Below, piece after piece: positions 7,631-16,314 of a DNA stretch of 64,000 nucleotides. The position numbers and the translations under genes are program-made. Each line of letters begins with the position of its first letter. The stretch's first letter is position 1. The notes below the pieces were generated by a model. The model did not search any database, had not been told where the DNA came from, and saw only the letters and a program-made list of their open reading frames with translations. The stretch is from Aminobacter carboxidus (GTDB lineage Bacteria > Pseudomonadota > Alphaproteobacteria > Rhizobiales > Rhizobiaceae), in NCBI RefSeq assembly GCF_014863355.1, contig NZ_JACZEP010000014.1, positions 1 to 64,000 of the forward strand, written 5' to 3'.

Positions 7631-8422
7631 ATGCTGATTACAGCAAGCAAAAGGCATGGCGTCACCGCCTTCAGCATTGCCGTCCTGTGGTTCTTCGCCG
7701 CCTTCGCCATGGCGTGCTGGCCGGCGCACGCGGCCGAACGCACCATCTACCTGACATTCGACGACGGTCCGCTCGACGGCACCGGCAACATCCTTGACGT
7801 GCTTGAGGCGGAAAATGTGCCCGCCACCATGTTCATGGTTGGCCTGCACGCCAAATCCAGCCCGCAAAGCATGGCGCTGGTCGCCCGCGCCAAATCCATG
7901 CCGCTGGTGACCGTCGGCAACCACAGCTACAGCCACGCCTACAACAGGTACCGCAAGTTCTACGCCGACACCGAGGCCGTCGTCGCCGACATGGTGCGGG
8001 CCAATGCGGTGCTCGGGCTCGCAGCACCTACCCATGCCCGGCTGCCCGGCCGCAACGTCTTTCGCTTGCCCAACATCTCGACCAACGACCTGTCGATCGA
8101 CCGGATCGAGATCGGCATCGAGCAGCCCGACTACGAGTTCGTCGCCGCCACCGGCTTCTGGCTCTATGGCTGGGACCACGAATGGGTTCATGACGGCACC
8201 GGCAAACCGGTGCAAAGCGTCACCAGGCTCGTCAGCGAAATCGACCATATGTTCAGCGGCAAGCTCCGCTTTGTCAGCCCAAACAAGCTGATCCTGCTGA
8301 TGCATGACGAGATGTTCCAGGAGACCTTCGATGGCACGGCCAATCTCACCGCCCTCATTCACGGACTGAGGCAGCGAGGTTACCGCTTCGGGCACATCCC
8401 CGATTATGATCCGCTGAACTAG
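7631..8422 (+). CDS. Polysaccharide deacetylase family protein, secreted
   Basis: 263-aa NodB-homology (carbohydrate esterase 4) protein. A signal peptide (about residues 1-35, ending AHA) is followed by YLTFDDGPLDGT, the metal-binding Asp motif, and later by VGNHSYSHAYN, the H-x-S-x-x-H zinc motif, both intact. The start follows GGAGG at 7613; upstream in-frame codons are less well placed. Such enzymes remove N-acetyl groups from chitin-like, peptidoglycan or exopolysaccharide chains in the periplasm. It is not next to nod genes, so there is no reason to call it nodB. A rhizobial-type intergenic repeat begins at its stop codon. Confidence 0.85.
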   Translation: MLITASKRHGVTAFSIAVLWFFAAFAMACWPAHAAERTIYLTFDDGPLDGTGNILDVLEAENVPATMFMVGLHAKSSPQSMALVARAKSMPLVTVGNHSYSHAYNRYRKFYADTEAVVADMVRANAVLGLAAPTHARLPGRNVFRLPNISTNDLSIDRIEIGIEQPDYEFVAATGFWLYGWDHEWVHDGTGKPVQSVTRLVSEIDHMFSGKLRFVSPNKLILLMHDEMFQETFDGTANLTALIHGLRQRGYRFGHIPDYDPLN

Positions 8423-8488
8423 AGCAATTCCAGAAAAGTGTGCAATGGTTTCCGTCCGGACTTGCGCAAAAACAATAACATAGAGAGA
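8422..8488 (+). repeat. Dispersed rhizobial-type intergenic repeat
   Basis: The stretch beginning GAGCAATTCCAGAAAAGTG and running through TTTCCGTCCGGACTTGCGC to TAGAGAG matches, from memory, a short repeat scattered between genes in Mesorhizobium and relatives. Only one copy is in this window, so repetition is not shown here. The remaining bases to 8584 hold a long imperfect stem with GCGGGGC/GCCCCGC arms (8523-8529, 8564-8570). Confidence 0.5.
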
Positions 8489-8584
8489 TTCCGCGTTTCG
8501 AAGAAAAGCGGGAACTTCTAGTGCGGGGCAGCAGCCGGAAGGGCTGGCAAACGAAAGGCTCCCGCCCCGCTATGGGCAAGAAAA

Positions 8585-8878
8585 TCAGGCCATCTTGGCC
8601 AGGATCTTGTTCATGTCAGCGGCATCGAAGGCCTTGAGTGTCTGTGTCTTGATATTGCCGAGCGCGGAAATGGACAGGCTGAGCGCCGTTGCCGTCAGGT
8701 CGTCGGGCGCTTCGACAATAGCGACCACGTCATGCTTGCCGAGCGTCCACAACAGCGTGTGAACCTTGGCGCCACTCTTATCGGCCATGGCCCGGAACGC
8801 ATCGGCCCGTTTGGTCGTCTCCCGTACCGACTTGACGCCTTGGTCCGTGAAGTTCGTCAGGAAAACATAATATGCCAT
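8585..8878 (-). CDS. GYD domain-containing protein
   Basis: 97-aa alpha/beta-barrel-like small protein. It begins YYVFLTNFTDQGVKSVRE, and contains TLGKHDVVAIVEAPDD and ALGNIKTQTLKAF, the conserved segments of the GYD family (here GKHDVV replaces the name-giving G-x-Y-D). GGGAGG lies 7 bp before the ATG. The function of the family is not established. It stands alone, converging on the deacetylase. Confidence 0.82.
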   Translation of the reverse strand: MAYYVFLTNFTDQGVKSVRETTKRADAFRAMADKSGAKVHTLLWTLGKHDVVAIVEAPDDLTATALSLSISALGNIKTQTLKAFDAADMNKILAKMA

Positions 8879-9045
8879 GCTGACCTCCCTCTGTTGAGGA
8901 GGCGTGCGGGCGCATCAGGCGTTGCCGCCGTTTCTCCCGCCGGCACCCTAGCACGGGTCGCGGTGGCTGGATGCAGGCCGGGCATAGGCTTTAGGAGCTA
9001 GGACAGGCCCAACACAGGCCCGCCCCGGCTCGTCAAAGCAGCGTC

Positions 9046-9618
9046 TCAAGCTTTCAGCACACCTGATTTCTTCGCCGTCCAGGTCGCGATGTAGTCCATC
9101 AGCCCGGGCGATAGGCAATCGTAAGGTTCGAGCCCAAGCTCTTTCAGCCGGCCACGCACGCCGTCCATCGCGGAGGGATCGACACCCGCCTCGATGATCG
9201 ATGACACGAAGGCGGCGAAGCCGGGCTCGGCCCAGCCTGCTTCCTGGAAGCGCTCTGGGTGGATAAAGTCGAGGCCCTTGAAGGCGTGGTCGCGCTCGAC
9301 CGGGCCATACATGTGCACGCCACAGGCCTTGCAGGCATGGCGCTGGATCAGCGCCGAAGGGTCGACCACCGCAAGCTTGTCGCCATTCTCCAGCACGGTC
9401 ACATTCTCATGCGCGGTGACCGCCACGACCGAGAACTTCGCGCCCTCGGGCTTCCAGCATTTGGTGCAGCCGCAGGCGTGATTGTGGGCGACCTGGCCCT
9501 TGATCGCCACTTTCACTGGCCGTTCGGCGCAGGCGCAGACAAGCGTGCCGCCGTTGAAGGCAGCGCTGCCGGGTTTGATCCCGCCGTCGAGTGCCGGATG
9601 TATCGAAACTGAAGCCAT
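9046..9618 (-). CDS. gfa: S-(hydroxymethyl)glutathione synthase (glutathione-dependent formaldehyde-activating enzyme)
   Basis: 190-aa enzyme that speeds the condensation of formaldehyde with glutathione, feeding class III alcohol dehydrogenase. The zinc ligands of the GFA fold are visible: CACAERP (about 28-34), CGCTKC (about 49-54) and [13 protein letters not shown] (about 93-105). Length and the C-terminal [16 protein letters not shown] region match true Gfa proteins rather than the shorter generic GFA family. GGGAGGAACAGGAC precedes the ATG. It stands alone; no adh gene is adjacent. Two shorter GFA-fold relatives occur at 19563 and 45535. Confidence 0.92.
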   Translation of the reverse strand: MASVSIHPALDGGIKPGSAAFNGGTLVCACAERPVKVAIKGQVAHNHACGCTKCWKPEGAKFSVVAVTAHENVTVLENGDKLAVVDPSALIQRHACKACGVHMYGPVERDHAFKGLDFIHPERFQEAGWAEPGFAAFVSSIIEAGVDPSAMDGVRGRLKELGLEPYDCLSPGLMDYIATWTAKKSGVLKA

Positions 9619-9779
9619 GTCCTGTTCCTCCCTGTTCTGGCGTCCGCGCGGACACCGTCAAACGCTATGCGTCAAAGAACTCTATGAGGCTGGTCCCATA
9701 CGATACATGTCGCGGCGGCATTTGTGCATATCCGCTGTTCAGATTGCCGTGAATTCGGGCTCCCCCGATCGCCCGACCC

Positions 9780-10424
9780 TCAGTCGGCCGGGCCGGCAAA
9801 CAGGATCAGGTTTCCGTCGGGATCGACAACGATGAAATTCCTCGCACCCCAAGGCTGCTTGCGCAGCGCCTGATGGAAGCGCACGCCTGCTGCCTGGAAA
9901 TCGAGGAACAGCTGCTTGATCTCGTCCGCACCGTCGACGGTGATTGCGGCCGACAGCAGATGCTCGCGTTCGCGGACATCGCCTGCGAACACCGGCTCGC
10001 ACACCAGCCGCAACGCAAGCTGCGCCTTGTCCCTGACGACCTGCCCGTAAAACGGCGGCTCGCCATAGACGAAGTCGACGGCGAAACCGAGCTTTTCGGT
10101 AAAGAACACGCATGACGCCACGACATCGGCAACGAACAGCTGCGCCGCGGTCGAACTGAGAACGGGAGGTTTGGTCTGCTTGGCTGGATTGCTCACTGCT
10201 GGAGCTCCTGATTTGAGCGCCTGCCAACCGACAAAACCTTGCTGTCGCGCGACGAGTTCCTGTGCGTCGGCGAGCTTGAAGGAAGCCTGCATCACCTCGA
10301 TGTCGTCGAGGTGATGAAATCGCGGCAAGCCCGCCCTTATCTCGGCGGCGACCGGGTAATAGCCTTCGCGATGCCAGCGCAGATACTGCTTGGCCTGCTT
10401 CTTGAGGTTTTCGAGGTTCGGCAT
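9780..10424 (-). CDS. VOC/glyoxalase-fold protein with N-terminal helical domain
   Basis: 214-aa two-part protein. Residues 1-72 (beginning MPNLENLKKQAKQYLRWHRE and ending FVGWQALK) form a helical module I know from ankyrin-type bacterial proteins. Residues about 90-214 are a VOC domain (AQLFVADVVASCVFFTEKLG at its start, NFIVVDPDGNLILFAGP at its end), of the kind seen in bleomycin-resistance and glyoxalase relatives. Metal-binding residues are not clearly conserved. The start at 10424 is chosen by the recurrent MPNLENL N-terminus; an upstream in-frame ATG at 10463 is possible. It lies alone. Confidence 0.8.
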   Translation of the reverse strand: MPNLENLKKQAKQYLRWHREGYYPVAAEIRAGLPRFHHLDDIEVMQASFKLADAQELVARQQGFVGWQALKSGAPAVSNPAKQTKPPVLSSTAAQLFVADVVASCVFFTEKLGFAVDFVYGEPPFYGQVVRDKAQLALRLVCEPVFAGDVREREHLLSAAITVDGADEIKQLFLDFQAAGVRFHQALRKQPWGARNFIVVDPDGNLILFAGPAD

Positions 10425-10603
10425 GGCGCAACTGTTGGACGATACCTGACAGTAGGCGGGCATTGCCCTTTCGGCCCTCGCCGATGCGCCCTACGCAGCC
10501 CCGAAATCCTGCCCCGCCCGGCCCGCCTTTGTCAATTGCGGTGCAAAACGCGCCGCTTCGCCGGGCGATCTGCCTGCGAGTAAGGCCCGGCCCAGCCGCT
10601 AGC

Positions 10604-11302
10604 TCAGCCCAGCGCCCACGCCACCGCCGCTTCGGCATGAATGCCGGTGGTGTCGAACAGCGGCACGGCGCTGTCTTCGGACCCGACGAGCAGCATGATC
10701 TCAGTGCAGCCAAGGATCACCGCTTCGGCGCCGCGGGCGACGAGACGCGCGATGACCTCGCGATAGGCCTGCCGCGACGAAGCCTCGACGCGGCCCTGCA
10801 CCAGTTCCTCATAGATGATGCGATGTACCACGGCCCGGTCCTCCGCATCGGGCACCAGCACGTCCAGCCCGTGGCGCTCGGCCAGCCTTCCCTTGTAGAA
10901 ACTCTGCTCCATGGTGAAGGCGGTGCCGAGCAGGCCGACGCGGCCGAGCCCGGCAGCGCGGATGCGCTCGGCGGTCGGGTCGGCGATGTGCAGCAATGGA
11001 ATGCCGATCGCCGCCTGTACCTCTGACGCCATGCGGTGCATGGTGTTGGAGCAGATGACGACGAGGTCGGCGCCGCCGCGCTCCAGCCGCCGCGCCGCAT
11101 CGATCATCTCCAGCGTCGCCTCCTGCCAGCGGTCGGCACTCTGCAGCGCCTCGATCCCGGCGAAGTCGAACGACCACATCAGCATCCGCGCCGAATTCAG
11201 GCCGCCCAGCCGCGCGCGCACCTGCTCGTTGATGATGCGGTAGTATTCGGCCGAGCTTTCCCAGCTCAACCCGCCGATAAGACCGATAACCTTCTGTGGC
11301 AT
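10604..11302 (-). CDS. Aspartate/glutamate racemase family protein
   Basis: 232-aa PLP-independent racemase-fold protein. Both catalytic cysteines are present, in VVICSNTMH (about residue 80) and VILGCTEI (about 192), with the N-terminal IGLIGGLSWESSAEYY motif typical of the aspartate racemase/YgeA-like group. AGGAGG lies 7 bp before the ATG. It starts 37 bp after the stop of a TetR gene on the same strand and may be co-transcribed with it. Either racemase activity on aspartate or another amino acid is plausible. Confidence 0.88.
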   Translation of the reverse strand: MPQKVIGLIGGLSWESSAEYYRIINEQVRARLGGLNSARMLMWSFDFAGIEALQSADRWQEATLEMIDAARRLERGGADLVVICSNTMHRMASEVQAAIGIPLLHIADPTAERIRAAGLGRVGLLGTAFTMEQSFYKGRLAERHGLDVLVPDAEDRAVVHRIIYEELVQGRVEASSRQAYREVIARLVARGAEAVILGCTEIMLLVGSEDSAVPLFDTTGIHAEAAVAWALG

Positions 11303-11339
11303 ATCCCAGCCTCCTGGGTGACGAATCCGAACCCAAGCA

Positions 11340-12062
11340 CTAGCCTGCGGCAACGGTCGCGCCAAGCGGGTTCCGGTTCGGCCTGGCTGCCGCCATCGCC
11401 GCGACGAACCCCGGTTCCACGAACCGTGCCGTGCCGTCGGGCAGGCCGAGAATGCGGTCGACGGCCAATCCCTGCTCGGCCAGTCGGCGCTCGAAGGCGG
11501 CGATCGCTTGGCTCAAGGCATCGGCGCCTTCGGCGGCGAGCAGGTCGGCCACGGCGCCATGAGTGACCGCGCCGAGCAGCAGCACCAGTTCGGCCGAGAT
11601 CAAAGGATCGTTGCTTGCCATGCTGCCTTCGCGCCGGCCCTTTTCGATGATGCGCGCCAGCGCTGGCGCCATCACGGTCATCACCGTTCGGTGCATGCGG
11701 TGGTAGAGCACGATATTTTCAGGCGAGAAGATGCTGGCGAAGGTGGCAATCGCCTCGGCCGCCCTGTCAGTGCCGCGGCCGCGGCGCAGGAAGGCGTTGA
11801 GTTGCTCGACTGCGCTCATCGCGGGCGCTGCAAGTATCGCCTCGAGTTCGGCCCGGGCGCGCTCAGCGGCCTGACGTGCCAACGCCTCCAGCAACGCGTC
11901 CTTCGAAGGGAAGTAGTAATAGAACGCACCCTTCGAAAGCCCGACTTCGCCAATGATGTCGTCGACCGATGCCGCCTCATAGCCGCGCGCGCTGAACAGC
12001 CGACCCGCCGCCGCAAGCAGTTCCGCCCGTCTTACTTCAGGATGCCTGACAATCCGGGGCAT
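11340..12062 (-). CDS. TetR/AcrR-family transcriptional regulator
   Basis: 240-aa regulator; N-terminal HTH at about residues 8-55 (RRAELLAAAGRLFSARGYEA, ASVDDIIGEVGLSKGAFYYY). The start follows GGAGGTGAG immediately; an ATG seven codons upstream lacks a site. It is divergent from the glycosyltransferase at 12169, with a palindrome at 12136-12152 in the 106-bp gap, so it most likely controls that glycosyltransferase. The racemase gene lies downstream of it on the same strand. Confidence 0.87.
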   Translation of the reverse strand: MPRIVRHPEVRRAELLAAAGRLFSARGYEAASVDDIIGEVGLSKGAFYYYFPSKDALLEALARQAAERARAELEAILAAPAMSAVEQLNAFLRRGRGTDRAAEAIATFASIFSPENIVLYHRMHRTVMTVMAPALARIIEKGRREGSMASNDPLISAELVLLLGAVTHGAVADLLAAEGADALSQAIAAFERRLAEQGLAVDRILGLPDGTARFVEPGFVAAMAAARPNRNPLGATVAAG

Positions 12063-12135
12063 CTCACCTCCACTCACCGCCAATGCCGCTTGTTCCTACC
12101 TTATCGCCCCTTGCTACAGACCGCCAGTCGGTATA

Positions 12136-12152
12136 ACTGACTACTGGTCAGT
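12136..12152. promoter_or_regulatory. Probable TetR operator ACTGAC-TACTG-GTCAGT
   Basis: 6-bp inverted arms with 5-bp spacing, 16 bp before the glycosyltransferase start and within the divergent promoter region. A TATAAC hexamer overlaps its left edge (12132-12137). Confidence 0.6.
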
Positions 12153-12168
12153 CTGCACAGGGAGCCCT

Positions 12169-13407
12169 ATGCGCATCGCCATCCAGACGCTTGGCACGCG
12201 GGGCGACGTCCAGCCCTATGTTGCATTGGCTCGCGGCCTCTTGCGGCGTGGTCACGAAGTCCAACTCGCGGCGCCCGAGCAGTTCGAGGCGATGGTCACC
12301 CGCCACGGCATCGACTTCTGGCCTTTGCCGGGCGAGTTCCTGGCGTTGATGGACACGCCCGAGGGCAAGGCGGCGATTGCAGGAAGTCGGGGATTCGGCG
12401 CCGGGCTGAAGCTGCTCAAGCATGTCCGCCCACTGATGCGCCGCCTGCTCGATGCCGAATGGGCGGCAATCGGCCGTTTCGGTCCCGATGTCATCATTCA
12501 TCACCCCAAATCGATCGCCTCTCCAGACATTGCCGCGCGACTGGGCCGACCGGCGGTCCTCGCCTCGCCACTGCCCGGCTTCACGCCGACCGCCGCGTTT
12601 CCAAGCCCGCTCCTGCCTTTCGCCAACCTAGGCCCGCTCAACCGCCTCAGCCATCTGCTGGCAACGCGCGGCCCGGGCCTGCTGTTTCGGAAGGAACTCG
12701 CGAGTTGGCGCGCGCAGTCGCTCGGCGTTCCGTCCGGCCATCGGCCCGGCGCGCCGGCTGTGACGCTCTACGCTTACAGCCCAGCCGTCGTCCCCAGGCC
12801 GACCGATTGGGGCGGCGATGTCCTTGTCACCGGATACTGGTTTCTCGACGAGGATGACTGGCAGTTGCCGACCGATCTCAGGGCATTCCTTGCCGCTGGC
12901 GACAAGCCCATCTATGTCGGCTTCGGCAGCATGCCCGGTCTCGCCCCCGGCAAGCTGGCCGCCGATGTCATCGAGGCGCTGGCCCGCACCCGCAAGCGCG
13001 GCGTTCTGGCGCTCGGCGGCGGCGCCCTCGAGGTCCCCTCACCCCCGGCGCATATCCATGTCATGACCGCGGCGCCGCATGACCGGCTGCTGCCTCAGAT
13101 GAGCGCCGCCTTGCACCACGGTGGTGCCGGCACGACCGCTGCTTCGCTACGCGCCGGCTTGCCAACGATCATCTGCCCGTTTTTCGGCGACCAACCATTC
13201 TGGGGCCGCCGCGTCGCCGACCTCGGCGCGGGGCCCACCCCACTGGATCGGGAATCCCTGACCGCAGCGGCGCTCGCTGCAGCATTCACCGTCACCGATG
13301 CACCTGCTATGCGCCAGGCGGCGACTGCAATGGGTCAGGCGATCGGCGCCGAGCATGGCCTCGACATGGCGATGAAGGCCATCGAAGCCCTCGTCCCGCG
13401 CGCCTAA
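12169..13407 (+). CDS. GT1-family glycosyltransferase (UDP-glycosyltransferase, MGT/sterol-type)
   Basis: 412-aa GT-B glycosyltransferase. The N-terminal IQTLGTRGDVQPYVALARGL is the signature of the sterol/macrolide glucosyltransferase group. The C-terminal nucleotide-sugar site is intact: ALHHGGAGTTAASLRAGLP (about residues 310-328) and CPFFGDQPFWGRRV. Such enzymes glucosylate lipophilic acceptors such as sterols, hopanoid-like compounds or macrolides. It is divergently coupled to a TetR gene with an operator between them, which fits an inducible detoxification enzyme; the acceptor is unknown. Confidence 0.88.
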   Translation: MRIAIQTLGTRGDVQPYVALARGLLRRGHEVQLAAPEQFEAMVTRHGIDFWPLPGEFLALMDTPEGKAAIAGSRGFGAGLKLLKHVRPLMRRLLDAEWAAIGRFGPDVIIHHPKSIASPDIAARLGRPAVLASPLPGFTPTAAFPSPLLPFANLGPLNRLSHLLATRGPGLLFRKELASWRAQSLGVPSGHRPGAPAVTLYAYSPAVVPRPTDWGGDVLVTGYWFLDEDDWQLPTDLRAFLAAGDKPIYVGFGSMPGLAPGKLAADVIEALARTRKRGVLALGGGALEVPSPPAHIHVMTAAPHDRLLPQMSAALHHGGAGTTAASLRAGLPTIICPFFGDQPFWGRRVADLGAGPTPLDRESLTAAALAAAFTVTDAPAMRQAATAMGQAIGAEHGLDMAMKAIEALVPRA

Positions 13408-13456
13408 GGCAGAGCCCCAAAGACCGGCATCGATTTTCGGAGGCAACGCTCAGATT

Positions 13457-14371
13457 CTAGAACCTCGTGCCCGGCCCCAGCGTCCGCTCGACCTCGCCTA
13501 AAATCCACTCGCGAAAAACCTTGATCTTGGGGACGTTGCGACGCTCTTCGGGATAGACCAGCCAGAAGCCCGAACCGTCCGAGCCGACATGTTCGAACGG
13601 CTGGATCAGTGTGCCGTTGGCAAGTTCCTCGCGGTAGAAGATCGGCGTCAGCATCGCCACGCCATGGCCGGCGATGGCGGCGATCGCCTCATAGGCCTGC
13701 GAGCCCATCTTCGGCGCTTGGCGCTGGGGCAGCATGTCGGCCGGCAGGCCCGCGCCCTTGAACCACAGGCCCCACCACAGGTCGCCGGGGTCGATCTGTG
13801 GCAGCCTGAGCAGGTCGCTCGGTTCCTTGACGCCGCCGATGGTTGCCGCGAGCTTCGGGCTCAGCATCGGCGCGAAATCGGTCGCCACGATCAGGTGGCC
13901 CATAAGTCCCGGCGGCAGCTGCCCGTCATCCCTGCGGATGACGACATCGACCTGCTCGGTGCGGAAGTCGGTGGACCGTGTCGTCGTCTCGAGCCGCACG
14001 GCAAGGTCCGGCTGCACCATCTGGAAAGCGCCGAGGTGGCGCGCCAGCCAGCTCGCAGCGAATGTCGGCAGCGTGCTGACCACCAGCACCCCGCGCGCCC
14101 CGCCGCGGGTTTCGCCCCAGGCCTCGCCCAGCATCTCGAAGGCAGCGCTGACCTTCGGCGCCAGCGCCCTGCCCGCATCGGTCAGCTCGGTCTGCTTGGG
14201 CCGCCTCAGGAACAGCGGCGTGCCGGCGCGCTCCTCCAAAAGCTTGATCTGATAGCTCACCGCGGCCTGCGTCGTGCCGAGTTCTTCCGCCGCCCGGGTG
14301 AAATTGCCAAGCCGCGCCGCCGCCTCGAATGCTCGGATCGCCGTCAGCGGCGGCAGTTGATTTTTTGTCAT
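13457..14371 (-). CDS. LysR-family regulator (GcvA-like)
   Basis: 304-aa LTTR. The winged HTH is at about residues 8-65 (LTAIRAFEAAARLGNFTRAA, TTQAAVSYQIKLLEERAG), followed by a periplasmic-binding-protein-type effector domain of normal length; the LPPLTAIRAFEAAARLGNFT opening is typical of the GcvA subgroup. AAGGAAAACTT precedes the ATG. It is divergent from a 59-codon DUF1127-like gene starting 107 bp away, a pairing I know from other Hyphomicrobiales. Confidence 0.88.
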   Translation of the reverse strand: MTKNQLPPLTAIRAFEAAARLGNFTRAAEELGTTQAAVSYQIKLLEERAGTPLFLRRPKQTELTDAGRALAPKVSAAFEMLGEAWGETRGGARGVLVVSTLPTFAASWLARHLGAFQMVQPDLAVRLETTTRSTDFRTEQVDVVIRRDDGQLPPGLMGHLIVATDFAPMLSPKLAATIGGVKEPSDLLRLPQIDPGDLWWGLWFKGAGLPADMLPQRQAPKMGSQAYEAIAAIAGHGVAMLTPIFYREELANGTLIQPFEHVGSDGSGFWLVYPEERRNVPKIKVFREWILGEVERTLGPGTRF

Positions 14372-14477
14372 AAGTTTTCCTTATGCGCTCATTCCGACGT
14401 TCAGTTGGATTCATAGCAAAAACAAAGCGAAAGTTGCGATACCCCTCAGTAGAATTTGACCGACGGAAATTAGGAAA

Positions 14478-14657
14478 ATGACCCGCACAACCATCAGCTC
14501 GGCTCTCAGGCCGCTCCAGACATGGCTGAGGTTGCTCGTGACGAGCACACGCCGCGGCCGGCGTCGCGGCAGGTTCGATCCGCGCGACGTGTCGGCCCAC
14601 CTCAACCGCGACCTCGGCTATCTCGACGGCAAGGAGCCAGCCGGTTCAGTGAGATAG
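14478..14657 (+). CDS. DUF1127-like small basic protein
   Basis: 59-aa Arg-rich protein read directly from the sequence. It begins MTRTTISSALRPLQTWLRL and has GRRRGRFDPRDVSAHLNRDL then GYLDGKEPAG, the last part matching the DUF1127 pattern (basic helix, then L..D.G). AGGAAA lies immediately before the ATG. DUF1127 proteins in alphaproteobacteria include small regulators affecting phosphate, iron and RNA metabolism (CcaF1-type in Rhodobacter). It is divergent from the LysR gene, which probably controls it. Confidence 0.75.
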   Translation: MTRTTISSALRPLQTWLRLLVTSTRRGRRRGRFDPRDVSAHLNRDLGYLDGKEPAGSVR

Positions 14658-14738
14658 CCGGACGGTGGCACCATGCTTGGCTTCGCCCGCTGCAAGCTGT
14701 AGCTTCGAGCGCAGGCCACATTGCAGAGGAGCCGGCGC

Positions 14739-16298
14739 ATGCAGCTGTCCGCAAGGTCGTTCGTCCGCCGCTGCCTGATATGGCTCCTGCCTGCCATCGC
14801 ACTGGCACCCCTCCCCGCGTCCGCCCAGACCGTGACGGCCGAGCAGGTCACCGCAGCACTGGTGAAACTCGAACAGCTGGCCGAAGCCACCATTGCCGAT
14901 GGCGGCGTGCCGGCACTCGCCATCGGCGTCGTGCACGACGACAAGGTCGTCTTCCTCAAGGGTTTCGGCGTCCGCGAAGCAGGCAAAGCCGAAAAGGTCG
15001 ATGCCGACACGGTGTTCCAGATCGCATCGATGTCCAAGCCGATCTCGGCGACTGTCGTGGCGGCCCTTGTCAGCGACGGCATCATGTCCTGGGATTCGAA
15101 GATTTCGGACCTCGACCCGGCCTTCCGGCTTGCCGGGCCGTATCCGACCAGCGAGCTCACCGTCCGCGACCTGTTTTCCCACCGTAGCGGGCTTCCCGGC
15201 ACCGCCGGCGACGATCTCGAGGAGATCGGCTACGACCGCGCCGAGATCCTGCGCCGCCTCCGGTTCGTATCGCCGTCGTCGAGCTTCCGTGCCGGCTATT
15301 CCTACAGCAATTTCGGCCTGACCGAGGGGGCGGTCGCCGCAGCCAAGCCGATGGGAAAGGCCTGGGAGACGATCGCCGAGGACAAGCTCTACCGTCCGCT
15401 CGGCATGGCCTCGACAAGCTCTCGCCATGCCGATTTCCTCGGCCGCGTAAACCGCGCAGCACTTCACATCAAGGACAACGGCGCCTGGACAGCCAAAGTC
15501 GAGCGCTGGCCGGACGCCCAGGCACCGGCAGGCGGCGTCAGCTCGACGGTGCGCGACCTCGTCCAATGGCTGCGCCTCGAACTCGCCAACGGCAGCCATG
15601 ACGGCAAGCGGCTGATCGCAGCCGCGGCACTCGACCAGACCCATGTCCCGCTGATGGCACGCGGCCTTAACCCGGTCAGCGGCGGCCAGTCCTTCTACGG
15701 CCTCGGCTGGAATGTCGAGTTCGGCCGCCATGGCCTGAGTTGGGGCCATGCCGGCGCCTTCAGCGTTGGCGCCCGCAGCCTCGTCACCTTGTTTCCGAAA
15801 CAGCAGGTCGGCATCGTCATCCTGGCCAACGGCTTCCCCACCGGCGTGCCCGAAGGCCTGTCGGACAGCTTCGCCGACCTCGTATTCACTGGCAAGGTCG
15901 CAAAGGACTGGGTCAAGGACTGGGACGCGATCTATGCCGGCCTGTTCGGACCGGCGGTCGCCGCAGCCAAGGCAACCTATGCCACGCCGCCCTCGCCGGC
16001 GACGCCAGCCCTTTCAGGCGAGGCCTATGCCGGCCGCTACACCAACGACTTCGTCGGCGATGCCGTCGTCACCGCCAGCGCGGACGGCCTCGTGCTCAAG
16101 GTCGGCCCCGATGGCGCCAAGTCCTATCCGCTGCGCCATTTCGATCGCGACCTGTTCCTGAGCCTGCCTTATGCGGAGCTACCCGACATGCCTGCCGCCG
16201 TCAGCTTCGAGACCGGCCCCGGCGGCAAAGCATCGGCGGTAACGATCGAGTCGCTCGACGGCAACGGACTTGGCACGCTGCGGCGCGTCGCCGACTGA
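14739..16298 (+). CDS. Secreted serine hydrolase, beta-lactamase class C/esterase family
   Basis: 519-aa protein. A signal peptide (residues about 1-30, ending ASAQ) leads into a class C beta-lactamase fold: catalytic S-x-x-K at IASMSKP (about residue 92), Y-x-N at AGYSYSNFG, and an H-x-G-like element at SWGHAGAFS. The C-terminal ~100 residues form an extra lipocalin-like beta domain (EAYAGRYTNDFVGDAVV) common in the penicillin-binding-protein-related and D-aminopeptidase-like members. GAGGAG precedes the ATG at 14739. More likely a peptidase or esterase than a true beta-lactamase; its end is 16 bp from the convergent NTF2 gene. Confidence 0.87.
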   Translation: MQLSARSFVRRCLIWLLPAIALAPLPASAQTVTAEQVTAALVKLEQLAEATIADGGVPALAIGVVHDDKVVFLKGFGVREAGKAEKVDADTVFQIASMSKPISATVVAALVSDGIMSWDSKISDLDPAFRLAGPYPTSELTVRDLFSHRSGLPGTAGDDLEEIGYDRAEILRRLRFVSPSSSFRAGYSYSNFGLTEGAVAAAKPMGKAWETIAEDKLYRPLGMASTSSRHADFLGRVNRAALHIKDNGAWTAKVERWPDAQAPAGGVSSTVRDLVQWLRLELANGSHDGKRLIAAAALDQTHVPLMARGLNPVSGGQSFYGLGWNVEFGRHGLSWGHAGAFSVGARSLVTLFPKQQVGIVILANGFPTGVPEGLSDSFADLVFTGKVAKDWVKDWDAIYAGLFGPAVAAAKATYATPPSPATPALSGEAYAGRYTNDFVGDAVVTASADGLVLKVGPDGAKSYPLRHFDRDLFLSLPYAELPDMPAAVSFETGPGGKASAVTIESLDGNGLGTLRRVAD

Positions 16299-16314
16299 GC
16301 CGGCCCTGCCGGCC

